Positions 35,363 to 45,006 of a stretch of 64,000 bases of DNA are shown here, piece by piece. The first letter of the stretch is position 1; every line of letters starts with the position of its first letter. The notes below the pieces were generated by a model. It was given only the letters and a program-made list of their open reading frames with translations. It searched no databases and was not told the origin of the DNA. Source of the DNA: an uncultured Duncaniella sp. (lineage in GTDB: Bacteria > Bacteroidota > Bacteroidia > Bacteroidales > Muribaculaceae); assembly GCA_910578615.1 (NCBI GenBank), contig CAJTRI010000016.1:6975-70974 (forward strand), given 5' to 3'. Position numbers and translations under genes: made by a program.

Positions 35363-35436
35363 CGCGGGCGCGGGGAAGATGAAACCGTGTGACACATCCT
35401 GCCGGTTCCATAAAAAATCCCGGTTTAAAGAAAATG

Positions 35437-35473
35437 GACATCGGGGCGTCATCGCGACGTCCCGATGTCTTTT
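35437..35473 (+). terminator. Intrinsic terminator of ndk-M23 unit
   Basis: GACATCGGGGCGTC (35437-35450) pairs with 35456-35469 (one G-U pair) around a 5-base loop, followed by TTTT. Confidence 0.85.
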
Positions 35474-35569
35474 AACCTTAAATCTAATACCATGAAAACA
35501 CAGTGCAAATATAGTAACTATGCCATAATAACCTTCCATGCTCCGATATAGTTCACGAGATAGTCCGAT

Positions 35570-35583
35570 TTAACATATGTTAA
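35570..35583. promoter_or_regulatory. Palindrome TTAACATATGTTAA upstream of response regulator
   Basis: A perfect 14-bp palindrome about 180 bases before the response-regulator gene, in an AT-rich stretch (35474-35760) with no supported gene. It may be a binding site for the regulator or another protein; function unknown. No complete TTTG/TAnnTTTG promoter was found here. Confidence 0.35.
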
Positions 35584-35760
35584 CCAAGTAAAAGAAAAAA
35601 AAGTATTAATTTAGCGTCCTAAACAGGTAGTTGGCTGGTTGGTAGACTGTCACCGGCCGGTTAGGGATAAGAACAGATTCAATATATTGCATTCGCAGGC
35701 TGCTTCGGAAGGGTAAAGATTATATGGCTGCGGATGACTGAATGATAAGTTATAAGAGAT

Positions 35761-36483
35761 ATGAACGCACGTATATTAGCCATAGATGACGAAGAGTCAA
35801 TCTGCGAGATAATAAGATACAACCTTAACAGGGAAGGCCACCATGTAGACACGGCATTCAGTGCCGAAGAGGCACTTGAAATGGATTTGCGCAAGTATGA
35901 CCTTTTCATTGTCGACATCATGATGGAGGAAATGAGCGGGTTTGACTTTGCCAAGCGTCTGCGCAGCGGGGAAGGAACCGAGGATGTGCCCATCATCTTC
36001 TGTTCGGCTCTCAACGGAGAGGAGGATACTGTCACAGGACTGAATATCGGTGCCGACGACTATGTCACAAAGCCTTTCAAGATGAGCGAGCTTATTGCGA
36101 GGGTCAACGCCGTGTTGCGTAGGGCCGCTTTTGCACGCAAGGCCGCCGAGGCTTCCGCCATATCTTCAAACGATGACGTTCTTGAGAAACCTATCGAATA
36201 CAAAGGTCTCGTGCTCGATCCCAACAGCAAGGAATGCTACATTGACGGTATCCCGGTGTCGCTTACCAAGACAGAGTTTGAGATTCTTGAGTTTTTTCTG
36301 ACCCATCGCAACCGCATATATTCGCGTGAGGAAATCATACGCCGTGTCTGGGCGGATGACGTTGTGGTCACCACGCGCACCATCGATACCAATATCACCC
36401 GTCTCCGCAAGAAGATAGGGGCCTACGGCAACAATATTGAAACCCGCCTTGGATTCGGATATGGGTTTAAAGAGAAGGATTAA
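35761..36483 (+). CDS. OmpR-family response regulator (RprY-like)
   Basis: 240 residues. The receiver domain (1-120) has the acidic pair 'DD' at 9-10, phospho-acceptor Asp52 in 'LFIVDIMM', and Lys104 in 'YVTKPFK'. After a linker, the C-terminal winged-helix (about 145-238) carries 'LTKTEFEILEFFLTHRNRIY' and 'IDTNITRLRKKIG'. It overlaps the histidine-kinase gene by 23 bases. The pair resembles Bacteroides RprXY; the signal and targets are not shown by the sequence. Confidence 0.93.
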   Translation: MNARILAIDDEESICEIIRYNLNREGHHVDTAFSAEEALEMDLRKYDLFIVDIMMEEMSGFDFAKRLRSGEGTEDVPIIFCSALNGEEDTVTGLNIGADDYVTKPFKMSELIARVNAVLRRAAFARKAAEASAISSNDDVLEKPIEYKGLVLDPNSKECYIDGIPVSLTKTEFEILEFFLTHRNRIYSREEIIRRVWADDVVVTTRTIDTNITRLRKKIGAYGNNIETRLGFGYGFKEKD

Positions 36484-37924
36484 CTACCACCTGCGTCTGT
36501 TTCTGCCTATTGCATTGTGCCTGTGCGTGGTATTCGGATTTATCATCTGGTATCAGTACAAGCGCGAGGCTGAGTACAGAGCCGAGATTCTGACCCAGCA
36601 GCTCGACCTGATCAACCGAAGGGTGCTGCGTGCCTATGAGGAAGACCAGACCCTCCGTCCGTTCAATGCTTTTATAGCGAGTTATTTCTCCGGCTCCCGT
36701 TTCGAAGGAGTGCGTATCTCGGTCTACAATACCGAGGGTATGCTGCGTTACTCGCTGGGAATTCCAATCCCCTATGAAGATGGAGACATGGCCGTGGTAA
36801 AACAGATCGATTCCGGGCATTCCCCACGTCGTGTTGTGAAGGACAGAGATGACAATCTCTATCTGGTAAGTTCCAACCTTAGTGATGACGGAAGGGTCAA
36901 GGTGGTGACCGCGATGCCTTACAGCTCGGATATGGATGATGCGATAGAGATCGATACTACGGTCTGGCTCATAATCCTCGCCTGTATGGTCGCTACTCTT
37001 CTGGTGACCTACTATTTCACCCGAATGCTCACCCGCAGTGTCACCCTTCTGAAAGATTTCGCTTACCGGGCAGCGACAGGGGGACGTTTCACCGGGTTTG
37101 ACAAGTTTCCGCGTAACGAGCTGGGAGATATTTCCCGCGAGATAGTCACCCTCTACCGAGAGCGTGAGAGCGCGATAGAGCTTATCAAGAAAGAGCGCAA
37201 GGTCACAATACACGCCATAGAGGAGAAGGCCCGTGTCACCAAGCAGATGACCAACAATATAAACCACGAGATAAAGACCCCGGTCGGCATCATACGCGGT
37301 TATCTGGAATCAATACTCGGCGACCCGGATATGGATGTTGAGACACGCACGCGTTTCCTGCAACGTATGCTCAGCAATGTGGAACGTCTCACCAACCTCC
37401 TCAACGATGTATCCACCATGACCCGTCTCGAAAACGGTTCTGACAAGATAGCCGTCAACAAGGTGGACATGTATGACCTTGTCTACCAGATAGAATATGA
37501 CATGCCGGCCAGCAACATCGCCGGCTCCATGGAATTTTCGTTCGATATCCCCATGGAGTGTTATGTCAATGGAAACTACGGCCTTTTGCACGGCATGATA
37601 TGCGGACTTATACGCAATTCGGCCATGTATTCGGGCGGAACAAAGATAGGTATGAGGCTCATATCTGAAAGCGAGCGCTTCTATGTGTTCGCATATTACG
37701 ACAACGGCACCGGTGTGGCCGAGGAGCATCTTCCCCATCTCTTCGAGCGTTTCTACCGCATAGACAGCGGGCGTTCGCGCAAGCAGGGTGGCACAGGTCT
37801 CGGACTACCCATAGTCAGAGGGACGATTATGACCCTCGGCGGGACAATATCGGTGCACAACCGCTCCACCGGCGGCCTCGAATTCATCTTCTCACTTCCC
37901 AAGTGGCATGACCCGGAGGAGTGA
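36461..37924 (+). CDS. Sensor histidine kinase (RprX-like)
   Basis: 487 residues from ATG 36461 (an upstream in-frame ATG at 36437 is less family-like). Two transmembrane segments (about 12-31 and 167-186) enclose a periplasmic sensor of about 135 residues. Then follow a HAMP-like stretch, the H-box 'NNINHEIKTPVGIIRGYLE' with His269, and the ATPase part with the G1 box 'YDNGTGVAEEHL' and G2 'KQGGTGLGLPIV'. It should phosphorylate the adjacent response regulator. The start codon lies inside the regulator gene, indicating coupled translation. Confidence 0.93.
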   Translation: MGLKRRINYHLRLFLPIALCLCVVFGFIIWYQYKREAEYRAEILTQQLDLINRRVLRAYEEDQTLRPFNAFIASYFSGSRFEGVRISVYNTEGMLRYSLGIPIPYEDGDMAVVKQIDSGHSPRRVVKDRDDNLYLVSSNLSDDGRVKVVTAMPYSSDMDDAIEIDTTVWLIILACMVATLLVTYYFTRMLTRSVTLLKDFAYRAATGGRFTGFDKFPRNELGDISREIVTLYRERESAIELIKKERKVTIHAIEEKARVTKQMTNNINHEIKTPVGIIRGYLESILGDPDMDVETRTRFLQRMLSNVERLTNLLNDVSTMTRLENGSDKIAVNKVDMYDLVYQIEYDMPASNIAGSMEFSFDIPMECYVNGNYGLLHGMICGLIRNSAMYSGGTKIGMRLISESERFYVFAYYDNGTGVAEEHLPHLFERFYRIDSGRSRKQGGTGLGLPIVRGTIMTLGGTISVHNRSTGGLEFIFSLPKWHDPEE

Positions 37925-38024
37925 CAAGTCCCCATTGCATGTACCGGGTTAAACATTTATCCCCTCTCCGGGTGTTTAGATAATATCCCGTAAACAAAGA
38001 CGACTCACGCAGCAACTCAGATTT

Positions 38025-38465
38025 ATGGAAAATATAAAGGTAAAGATTATAAATGACTCGGGCTATGACCTGCCCGCCTATGAGACCCCGTCGTCGGCGG
38101 GAATGGATATACATGCCCGTCTCGAATCCCCTGTGGTACTCGCTCCTTTGCAGCGGGCCCTTATACCGACCGGGCTGCGCATACAGCTCCCCCGAGGCTA
38201 TGAGTGCCAGATCCGTCCCCGTTCGGGGCTCGCGTTACGCCACGGTATCTCGATAGTAAATACCCCCGGAACTGTCGATGCCGACTACCGAGGCGAGATA
38301 GGGGTGGTGATTATCAATCTCTCAGACACCCCCTTCACCGTCAATCCCGGCGAACGTATAGCCCAGATGGTCATAAAGGAATATGTCCATGTGGAATGGG
38401 AGCAGGTGACACGTCTTGACGAGACCGTCCGAGGAGAGGGCGGCTTCGGCCACACGGGTCTCTGA
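38025..38465 (+). CDS. dut: dUTP diphosphatase
   Basis: 146 residues, trimeric dUTPase family. Five conserved motifs are in order: 'SSAGMDIHA', 'PRSGLALRHGISI' , 'GTVDADYRGEIGV', 'GERIAQMVI', and the C-terminal 'RGEGGFGHTG'. It hydrolyses dUTP to dUMP and so keeps uracil out of DNA. It starts about 100 bases after the histidine kinase and precedes a TPR gene. Confidence 0.97.
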   Translation: MENIKVKIINDSGYDLPAYETPSSAGMDIHARLESPVVLAPLQRALIPTGLRIQLPRGYECQIRPRSGLALRHGISIVNTPGTVDADYRGEIGVVIINLSDTPFTVNPGERIAQMVIKEYVHVEWEQVTRLDETVRGEGGFGHTGL

Positions 38466-38494
38466 ACCAGCCAATACTCTCTAAAACAACCGAA

Positions 38495-40240
38495 ATGAAG
38501 CGACTCCCCCTCATTATAACCCTTGCGGCCCTTGTCATGTCTGTCCTTGCCTCGGCAAAGCCGGGCAAGAAACGTATGCCTGACGAGGATGCCTCGAAGG
38601 CCGATTATATATATCTTGAAGCCTTGCGCGAGAAGTCGCAGGGCAACCTTGACGCTGCCTTCGAGCTTCTCAGGCGTGCCAACGAGTTGAATCCTTCTGA
38701 CAAGGAGACAGGGATGGAGTTGTCTTACTTCCTTCTTTCTCTGGCGCAGAACGATACGGCCAACGCTGTCACCGCGCTCCGCCTGATGAAGGATTACTGG
38801 GAAGCCAATCCGTCCGACTATTATTCGGGTGTCAGATACGGTCTTCTCAATGACAATATGGGAAGGCGTGACGAAGGACTGAGGGTGTGGGAGACCCTTC
38901 ACAGGCTTCATGGTGACAAGATAGAGCTTTCATATCGTCTTGCCGATGTCCTTGCCGAGGGAGGGGATGCTTCCGACCGCGACAGGGCTATTGCCATATA
39001 TGACTCGATAGAGCTTGTAGAGGGGCCGAATATCCCACTTTCGGGCAAGAAGATAGAACTATTCATGATTGAGAACGACTCGCTTGCCGTCATAGCCGAG
39101 GCTGACCGTCTGAGACAGGCATCCCCGTCAAATGTGGATTTCCAGGTCTTTTCGGGCGAGGTATATTCCATGATGGGGCGTACAGGCGAGGCCCTTGCCT
39201 TCTTTGACCGCGCGGTAGAGCTTGATCCTTCAAGCGGTTATGCCCGTTATTCGAAAGCCCGTTATTTCAAGGAGGCAGGCGATTCGGCAGGTTTTGACCG
39301 CGAGGTCTTTGTGGCATTGAAACAGAATAGTCTTGACGTTGATACAAAGCTGATGCTTTTGCGCAGCTATATCACGGAGATGATCACCGATTCCATACAG
39401 CAGCCGCGAATCCGCCAGTTGTTTGACACTCTTCTCGTGGTGCATCCTCTCGAACATGACATCCATGACCTCTATGCCCGCTTCCTTATCACTGTACGCG
39501 ACTATCGAGGAGCGGCCGAACAGACCGAGCAGACACTCGGACTTGACCCCGCCGACCCGGAAGGATGGGAGATGCTTGCCTCGCTTTATCTCCAAAACGA
39601 GGAGTATCCCAAGGCGGCTGACGCGATAATCCGTTCTTTCCGCTACTATCCGGACAATGCCCGGCAACATCTTATGCTCGGGTCTATCTACAATCAGGAC
39701 GGAGAGCATGACAAGGCAATCGAGCAGTATGGCATCTCGCTCTCCCTGACTCCCGATGATGACGTGGAGACACTTTCTCGCATCTATGGCAGCTGGGGTG
39801 ACGCCCTATATTCCAAAAATATGGCCGACAGTGCCTTTACCTGTTACAAGAAGGCGGTGATGTATGATCCCACCAATTATCTTGCCATGAACAATTCGGC
39901 TTATTTCATGGCATGTGAGGGTGCGGATCTCGACGAGGCGCTGCGTCTGATAGAGAAGGTGGTGGCTGCCGAACCTGACCAGGCCACGTCTCTTGACACA
40001 TATGCATGGGTGCTTTTCAAACGGAAGGAATATGAGAAAGCCCGCGAGGTGATGGACCGTGTACTCGCACTGGAAAGTGAAAACCCCTCGGCAGATGTGC
40101 TTGACCATGCCGGCGACATATACTTTATGGACGGGGAACCTCGCAAGGCCATAGATTTCTGGCGCCGTGCGCTCAAACTCGATCCCGATAATGAGAAGAT
40201 ACAGCGAAAGGTCAGGGAAAAGTGTATTGTAAAAGACTAA
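38495..40240 (+). CDS. Secreted tetratricopeptide-repeat protein
   Basis: 581 residues with a signal peptide (cleavage after 'VLASA', about residue 22). TPR units fill most of the mature protein, for example 'AFELLRRANELNPSDKETGM', 'ALAFFDRAVELDPSSGYARY', 'AIEQYGISLSLTPDDDVETL' and the C-terminal 'AIDFWRRALKLDPDNEKIQR'. It is likely a periplasmic or outer-membrane-associated adaptor. The order dut-TPR-DUF4292-EnvC is, to my memory, conserved in Bacteroidales, which suggests a common envelope function. No enzyme motif is seen. Confidence 0.9.
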   Translation: MKRLPLIITLAALVMSVLASAKPGKKRMPDEDASKADYIYLEALREKSQGNLDAAFELLRRANELNPSDKETGMELSYFLLSLAQNDTANAVTALRLMKDYWEANPSDYYSGVRYGLLNDNMGRRDEGLRVWETLHRLHGDKIELSYRLADVLAEGGDASDRDRAIAIYDSIELVEGPNIPLSGKKIELFMIENDSLAVIAEADRLRQASPSNVDFQVFSGEVYSMMGRTGEALAFFDRAVELDPSSGYARYSKARYFKEAGDSAGFDREVFVALKQNSLDVDTKLMLLRSYITEMITDSIQQPRIRQLFDTLLVVHPLEHDIHDLYARFLITVRDYRGAAEQTEQTLGLDPADPEGWEMLASLYLQNEEYPKAADAIIRSFRYYPDNARQHLMLGSIYNQDGEHDKAIEQYGISLSLTPDDDVETLSRIYGSWGDALYSKNMADSAFTCYKKAVMYDPTNYLAMNNSAYFMACEGADLDEALRLIEKVVAAEPDQATSLDTYAWVLFKRKEYEKAREVMDRVLALESENPSADVLDHAGDIYFMDGEPRKAIDFWRRALKLDPDNEKIQRKVREKCIVKD

Positions 40241-40253
40241 AAACAGATTGATA

Positions 40254-41084
40254 ATGAATCGATTGCTGTATATATTCATCGCATTGGCCGTCTCGGCCCT
40301 CATCGCTGTGTCATGTTCCTCGTCAAAAGAGGCCGGGATGCCTTCCGTCACATCGGGAGAGGATCTCTCGGTTCGCGGGGCAAGAGAGCTTGCATCGGCT
40401 CTCGCAGAACCGGGGGACTGGCAGACAATGAAGATTCCCGTAAACGTGGTGCTTAGAAAGCCAGTGTCGGTCAGGCTCGGAGGCAATATGACGCTTGTCC
40501 GTGGCAAGGAGATACGTGTCTCGCTCCGTTTCCTCGGGTTCGAGGTCGCAGCTGCGTCCATCACCGGGGATTCTGTAAAGGCCTATGTCAAGATGCAGAA
40601 AATCTATCTGTCTGAGAGTCTTTCCGCCCTTCTCGGCGGATTTCCTGCCACGGTTGACAATGTCCAGAGTCTGCTTCTGGCGAGAATATTCCAAGTAGGG
40701 CAGACCATTCCGGATTTGCGGGTATGCAGGGTTGAGGCCGGTGACGGGTTCTATACCGTTATGCCCCCTGTTGCCGCCAAGGGCATGGAATACAGATTCA
40801 AGGCAATGACTGACGGCAATCTTCTTGACCGTCTTGAAATCACCCATACGGGCGGTCATTCCGCCAGAGTGTCCTATGACTACCCGCATGACGTCTCAGG
40901 CGGGATTCCGTCCGAGGTGGCGTTGTCAGGCAGCCTGAAAGGGAGGTCGGTAGAGGCATATCTTGAATATTCGGCCGGAAAGGCTGACCGTGACGCCGGT
41001 ATGCCCGGGGCGTTCTCAATCCCGCGCGGCTACCGCAAGGTATCTGCCTCATCTCTTATAAAGCTGCTTGATTCGTTGAAGTGA
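40254..41084 (+). CDS. DUF4292 lipoprotein
   Basis: 276 residues from the ATG at 40254. The signal ends in a lipobox 'IAVSC' (Cys near 21), so it is a lipoprotein. The body has the DUF4292 pattern: 'MKIPVNVVLRKPVSVRLGGN', 'IRVSLRFLGFEVAAASITGD', 'KIYLSESLSALLGGF'. The fold resembles outer-membrane lipoprotein carriers of the LolA/LolB kind by beta-strand pattern, but that is an inference. Its stop overlaps the GTG of the next gene. Confidence 0.85.
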   Translation: MNRLLYIFIALAVSALIAVSCSSSKEAGMPSVTSGEDLSVRGARELASALAEPGDWQTMKIPVNVVLRKPVSVRLGGNMTLVRGKEIRVSLRFLGFEVAAASITGDSVKAYVKMQKIYLSESLSALLGGFPATVDNVQSLLLARIFQVGQTIPDLRVCRVEAGDGFYTVMPPVAAKGMEYRFKAMTDGNLLDRLEITHTGGHSARVSYDYPHDVSGGIPSEVALSGSLKGRSVEAYLEYSAGKADRDAGMPGAFSIPRGYRKVSASSLIKLLDSLK

Positions 41085-42460
41085 AAACAGGAACGTTTAA
41101 ATACCCATCTCTCTTCCGCTGTCTGCTATTGCTGCTGACGGTGATTCTCCTCACGGCGCCTGATGCCGACGCGCAACGTCGAAAGTCGCGCAAGCGTTCA
41201 TCATCACCTCCAAAAACATCGCGCTCCATGGAGGCTGTCAGAGAGGAACAGAGCGATGCCCGTTTGAAGATATCCGAGACATCCACGCGTCTATCCACGA
41301 CCGGTGTCGAGCTGAAAAGACAGCTCAACCGCCTCAATTCGCTTGAAGCGGATATAGCCACATCCAATGCCGACGTGACCCGTCTGCGCTCGGACATTGA
41401 CTCCATCGGTTCCCGTATCACGGCAACGTCTGACTCCATCTCCGTTCTGGAAAAAGACCTGTCAGCGCTCCGTCAGGCATATGTGGAGGCTCTGAGACAG
41501 TTGCAGCCGGCGGCGGGACATATGAGCACCCTATCCTTTGTGTTTTCTTCAAAGAGCTTTTCCGAAGCCTGGGCGCGTGTGAGGTATCTCCGGCGCTTCT
41601 CCCGTTGGCGGGAGAACAAGGCCCGTGACATAGACCGGGCCATAGACCGTATAGCCGAGCGTCGTCAGCGCCTCACAGGGCTGCGTCATGCGCAAGACCG
41701 TGCCTACCGTCAGGCCGAGGCTGCACGCCAGAAGCTTGCTGCCCAGCAAGAGGAGTCGAAGGGGCTTGTCTCATCCCTGCGCAAACAGGACAAAGAGCTG
41801 CGTGCCGAATTGTCGGCCCAGAAGAGGCGTGCAGCCGCCCTTGACCGTGAGCTTGACCGCCTTATTGCCGCCGAACAGGAGCGCATAGCCAGGGAGGAAG
41901 CAGCAAGAAAGAAGAAGGAGAAAGCCGAACGTGCTGCCGAGCGCAAGCGTGACAAGTCTGATGCAGACTCTCCGTCGGCACGCGAGGTGGCCTCTGCCCG
42001 TGCCAAGGAACAGGTAGCCGCTGCCACAGACCCCTCCAACCTCACAGGCTCGTTTGAGAAATGCAAGGGTCGTCTGCTCTTCCCGGTGTCGGGAAGATAC
42101 AAGGTGGTGCGCCGTTTCGGCCGGCAGCCTCATCCCACCCTCCCGCATGTGGTCACCGAGAATGCGGGTATAGATGTGGAGACTTCCGGGGGCGCGTCGG
42201 TGCGTTCGGTATATTCCGGCACCGTATCGGCCATATTCAGACAGGACGGCTTCAACAACATCGTGATGCTGCGCCACGGCAAATATCTGACAGTATATGC
42301 CGGACTTTCATCCGTGAATGTGCATCGCGGCGACAAGGTGAAAGCCGGACAGTCGCTCGGGACACTGATGTCTGATCCCGACAATGACGGAAAGTCAACA
42401 CTACATTTTGAAATCCGCGACGAACGTCGCAAATTAAATCCCCTTCAATGGGTAAAATAA
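41081..42460 (+). CDS. EnvC-like murein hydrolase activator
   Basis: 459 residues, GTG start overlapping the DUF4292 stop (GTGA). A signal peptide (to about 'ADAQ', residue 32) is followed by a long coiled coil (about 45-270), then a LytM-like domain (about 335-459). The metal site is degenerate: where active M23 enzymes have HxxxD, this has 'NAGIDVE', and the HxH motif is 'STLHFEI', with only the second His kept. EnvC with a degenerate LytM domain activates amidases during cell division, so that role is likely. It also has the dut-TPR-DUF4292 neighbourhood. Confidence 0.88.
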   Translation: MKTGTFKYPSLFRCLLLLLTVILLTAPDADAQRRKSRKRSSSPPKTSRSMEAVREEQSDARLKISETSTRLSTTGVELKRQLNRLNSLEADIATSNADVTRLRSDIDSIGSRITATSDSISVLEKDLSALRQAYVEALRQLQPAAGHMSTLSFVFSSKSFSEAWARVRYLRRFSRWRENKARDIDRAIDRIAERRQRLTGLRHAQDRAYRQAEAARQKLAAQQEESKGLVSSLRKQDKELRAELSAQKRRAAALDRELDRLIAAEQERIAREEAARKKKEKAERAAERKRDKSDADSPSAREVASARAKEQVAAATDPSNLTGSFEKCKGRLLFPVSGRYKVVRRFGRQPHPTLPHVVTENAGIDVETSGGASVRSVYSGTVSAIFRQDGFNNIVMLRHGKYLTVYAGLSSVNVHRGDKVKAGQSLGTLMSDPDNDGKSTLHFEIRDERRKLNPLQWVK

Positions 42461-42503
42461 ACAGAACTTCCCTGCGGAAGAGATTGTTTATAAATATTAT
42501 GAT

Positions 42504-44222
42504 ATGAAAACATTTGAAGAACTCGGGGTCAGTGCCCCGTTACGCAAGGCCGTCGAAGAGCTCGGTTTTGAGTGTCCCATGCCTGTTCAGGAACGTGTAA
42601 TCCCGCGTCTCCTCGGCGATGCCCATGATATAATCGCGCTTGCCCAGACAGGCACGGGCAAGACAGCCGCTTTCGGTCTTCCTGTGCTCCAACGTGTGGA
42701 TGCGGCGACCAAGAGTCCACAAGCGCTAATACTCGCCCCTACGCGCGAGCTGTGTCTGCAAATATGCAGCGATCTCGTTGACTTCTCGATCTATGAACCG
42801 GGGGTCAAGGTAATACCCGTTTATGGCGGTTCGAGCATAGAGAGCCAGATACGCGCCCTGCGCTCGGGCGGACAAGTCATTGTCGCAACTCCCGGACGTC
42901 TTATCGACCTTATAAAGCGCGGAGTTGTGAATCTGGAAAAGGTGACCACCGTGGTGCTTGACGAGGCTGACGAGATGCTCAACATGGGCTTCCTCGAATC
43001 CATAGAGGAAATTCTCACCCATGTCCCCTCAGACCGCAAGATGCTCTTGTTCTCGGCCACCATGCCCGCCGGCATCCTCAAAATAGCCAAGCGTTATATG
43101 CAGGATTACGAGGAAATCGTGGTTGGCTCACGCAACGAAGGTGCCGAGAATGTGCGTCACATATACTATATGGTCAACGCGCGTGACAAGTATCTGGCCC
43201 TGAAACGTGTCGTAGACAATTCGCCATGCATATATGCCATCGTGTTCTGCCGCACCAAGCGTGACACTCAGGAAGTGGCTGACAACCTCATCCGAGACGG
43301 TTATAATGCCGAGGCCCTTCATGGCGATCTCTCCCAGCAGCAGCGAGACATAGTGATGAAGAAGTTCCGTGACCGGGTGGTCTCGATCCTTGTGGCCACC
43401 GATGTGGCAGCCCGAGGACTTGACGTGAGCGATCTTACACATGTGATCAACTACGGTCTGCCCGAAGATACCGCCGTCTATACCCACCGTTCGGGCCGTA
43501 CAGGCCGTGCCGGAAAGTCGGGTGTGTCGATAGCCATCATACATTCGCGCGAGAAAGGGCGTATGCGCGAGATTGAGCGCATAATAGGCAAGACCTTCGA
43601 GCGAAAGGATGTCCCCACCCCTGAGCATATCATAGAGAAACAGCTCTACAACCTTGCCGACCGTCTGGAACGGGTGGAAGTGAACGAAGAGGAGATAGCG
43701 CGTTATCTTCCCGGCATATCGCGCAAGCTCGAATGGCTCTCAGAGGAGGATCTTATCAAGCGTGTGATATCGCTCGAATTCAACCGTCTGCTTGACTACT
43801 ACAAGGATGCCCCGGTGATAGATTTCATTGATGCCAAGCCTGACCGCAAGGGTAAGGGCAAGAAGGGTGACAAGCCTGCCCACGAGCGTCCGGCGGATGA
43901 CAAGGAAAAAGACCGCCGTACAGCCTCAAAGGGTATGGAGCGTGTCTATGTCAACGTGGGCAAGCGTGACGGGTTCTATGCCGGCAACCTCATCGAGATT
44001 CTCAACAAGCTCGTGCAGGGGAAGCGTGTGGACGTGGGGCGCATAGACCTTATGCCCGGTTATTCGCTTTTCGATGTCCGGAAGTCCGATGCCCGCAAGG
44101 TGGTGGGCGCGCTCACAGGCGCCGACTTCTTCGGAAAGCGTCTCCACAGCGAGATAGCCGACCCGGAGCGCGACTATTCGCGCTTAGCCGACAAGAAAAA
44201 GAGCAAAAAGAAGAATAACTAA
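42504..44222 (+). CDS. DEAD-box RNA helicase with DbpA-type RNA-binding domain
   Basis: 572 residues. The helicase core shows the Q motif, motif I 'AQTGTGKT' (47-54), 'PTRELCLQI', the DEAD box in 'VVLDEADEMLNMGF', 'FSATMP', 'ATDVAARGLD' and 'HRSGRTGRAG'. After a Lys-rich linker, the C-terminal ~75 residues ('VYVNVGKRDGFYAGNLIEIL', 'GYSLFDV') match the DbpA RNA-binding domain. It likely works in ribosome assembly or cold adaptation (CsdA/DeaD-like). Confidence 0.94.
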   Translation: MKTFEELGVSAPLRKAVEELGFECPMPVQERVIPRLLGDAHDIIALAQTGTGKTAAFGLPVLQRVDAATKSPQALILAPTRELCLQICSDLVDFSIYEPGVKVIPVYGGSSIESQIRALRSGGQVIVATPGRLIDLIKRGVVNLEKVTTVVLDEADEMLNMGFLESIEEILTHVPSDRKMLLFSATMPAGILKIAKRYMQDYEEIVVGSRNEGAENVRHIYYMVNARDKYLALKRVVDNSPCIYAIVFCRTKRDTQEVADNLIRDGYNAEALHGDLSQQQRDIVMKKFRDRVVSILVATDVAARGLDVSDLTHVINYGLPEDTAVYTHRSGRTGRAGKSGVSIAIIHSREKGRMREIERIIGKTFERKDVPTPEHIIEKQLYNLADRLERVEVNEEEIARYLPGISRKLEWLSEEDLIKRVISLEFNRLLDYYKDAPVIDFIDAKPDRKGKGKKGDKPAHERPADDKEKDRRTASKGMERVYVNVGKRDGFYAGNLIEILNKLVQGKRVDVGRIDLMPGYSLFDVRKSDARKVVGALTGADFFGKRLHSEIADPERDYSRLADKKKSKKKNN

Positions 44223-44279
44223 CCGCGTATCCGTGGGTGTGGCCGCCGGCCATGCTCACGGCGCCAAGCCGAAACTTTT

Positions 44280-44894
44280 ATGAGACAACTGCTATTACCC
44301 CTTTTCGTAGTCTGCGCCTTGGGTGCATCGGCACTCACTGCCGCCGATGCCTTTACATCCGCGCCACCGTCGGTCTTCCCTCTTCTTGACCGCAATACCC
44401 GTCTCGACATGGTTGACTATTTCTCAGGCGGCCTGTCCACCCCGTCGGCCAACCTTCTGCAAGGGAAGTCGGCCATCACGTCCATCGAGCCTTCGTCCCT
44501 CAAAGTAAGGATGACGGATTCATCCACGGCACAGGTCATAGTACTTGCAGCTGGAAGTGATACAGTTATCGGCCTTATATCCACGGTGGCGACTCCGGGA
44601 CTTGACTCGTCCGTGTCTTTCTATGACAAGAGCTGGAAACCGCTCCCGGCCGACAGGTATTTTGCAAAGCCCGGTTGGAAGGACTGGGTCACCCAGGGCG
44701 CTAAGGTGGAGGATGTGACCATGCACACGCCGTTCATGCTTGCGTCTTATGAATATGACCCTGCAACATCCGTCCTTACTGTGACAAACAACCTGTCCAA
44801 GTTTCTTGACCCTGACATTTACGAGATAATAGCTACTTCGCTGCGTCCTTCGCTCGTTTATAGATGGACTGGCAAGAAGTTCTCAGAGCAATAG
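44280..44894 (+). CDS. DUF3256 secreted protein
   Basis: 204 residues with a signal peptide (to 'ALTAADA', near residue 24). The family signature 'FTSAPPSVFPLLDRNTRLDM' starts the mature part, followed by 'VDYFSGG'. The rest is beta-rich with paired hydrophobic strands. DUF3256 is a Bacteroidales family of unknown role. It is 57 bases after the helicase gene and ends at a strong terminator. Confidence 0.88.
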   Translation: MRQLLLPLFVVCALGASALTAADAFTSAPPSVFPLLDRNTRLDMVDYFSGGLSTPSANLLQGKSAITSIEPSSLKVRMTDSSTAQVIVLAAGSDTVIGLISTVATPGLDSSVSFYDKSWKPLPADRYFAKPGWKDWVTQGAKVEDVTMHTPFMLASYEYDPATSVLTVTNNLSKFLDPDIYEIIATSLRPSLVYRWTGKKFSEQ

Positions 44895-44909
44895 CGACAG
44901 CTATCCTGC

Positions 44910-44984
44910 AAAACCCGGCGGCGTCCGTATGACAGACTCAGTTTCATGGATCTGATGTGCTGTCTACGGACGCCGCCGGGTTTT
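44910..44984. terminator. Strong bidirectional terminator, 20-bp perfect stem
   Basis: 44910-44929 pairs exactly with 44965-44984 around a 35-base loop; both arms end in AAAA/TTTT, so it can terminate both the rightward DUF3256 gene and the leftward tonB operon. Confidence 0.85.
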
Positions 44985-45006
44985 GTCTGTTTATCTATAT
45001 CCTTAC

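Noticed and set aside
35492..35551. Nineteen-codon reading frame after the M23 gene terminator
   Set aside because: It has no promoter match or ribosome-site evidence and lies in an AT-rich spacer where a short frame is expected by chance.
36467..37267. 266-residue open frame on the minus strand
   Set aside because: Antisense to the histidine kinase; no signal, domain or promoter supports it.
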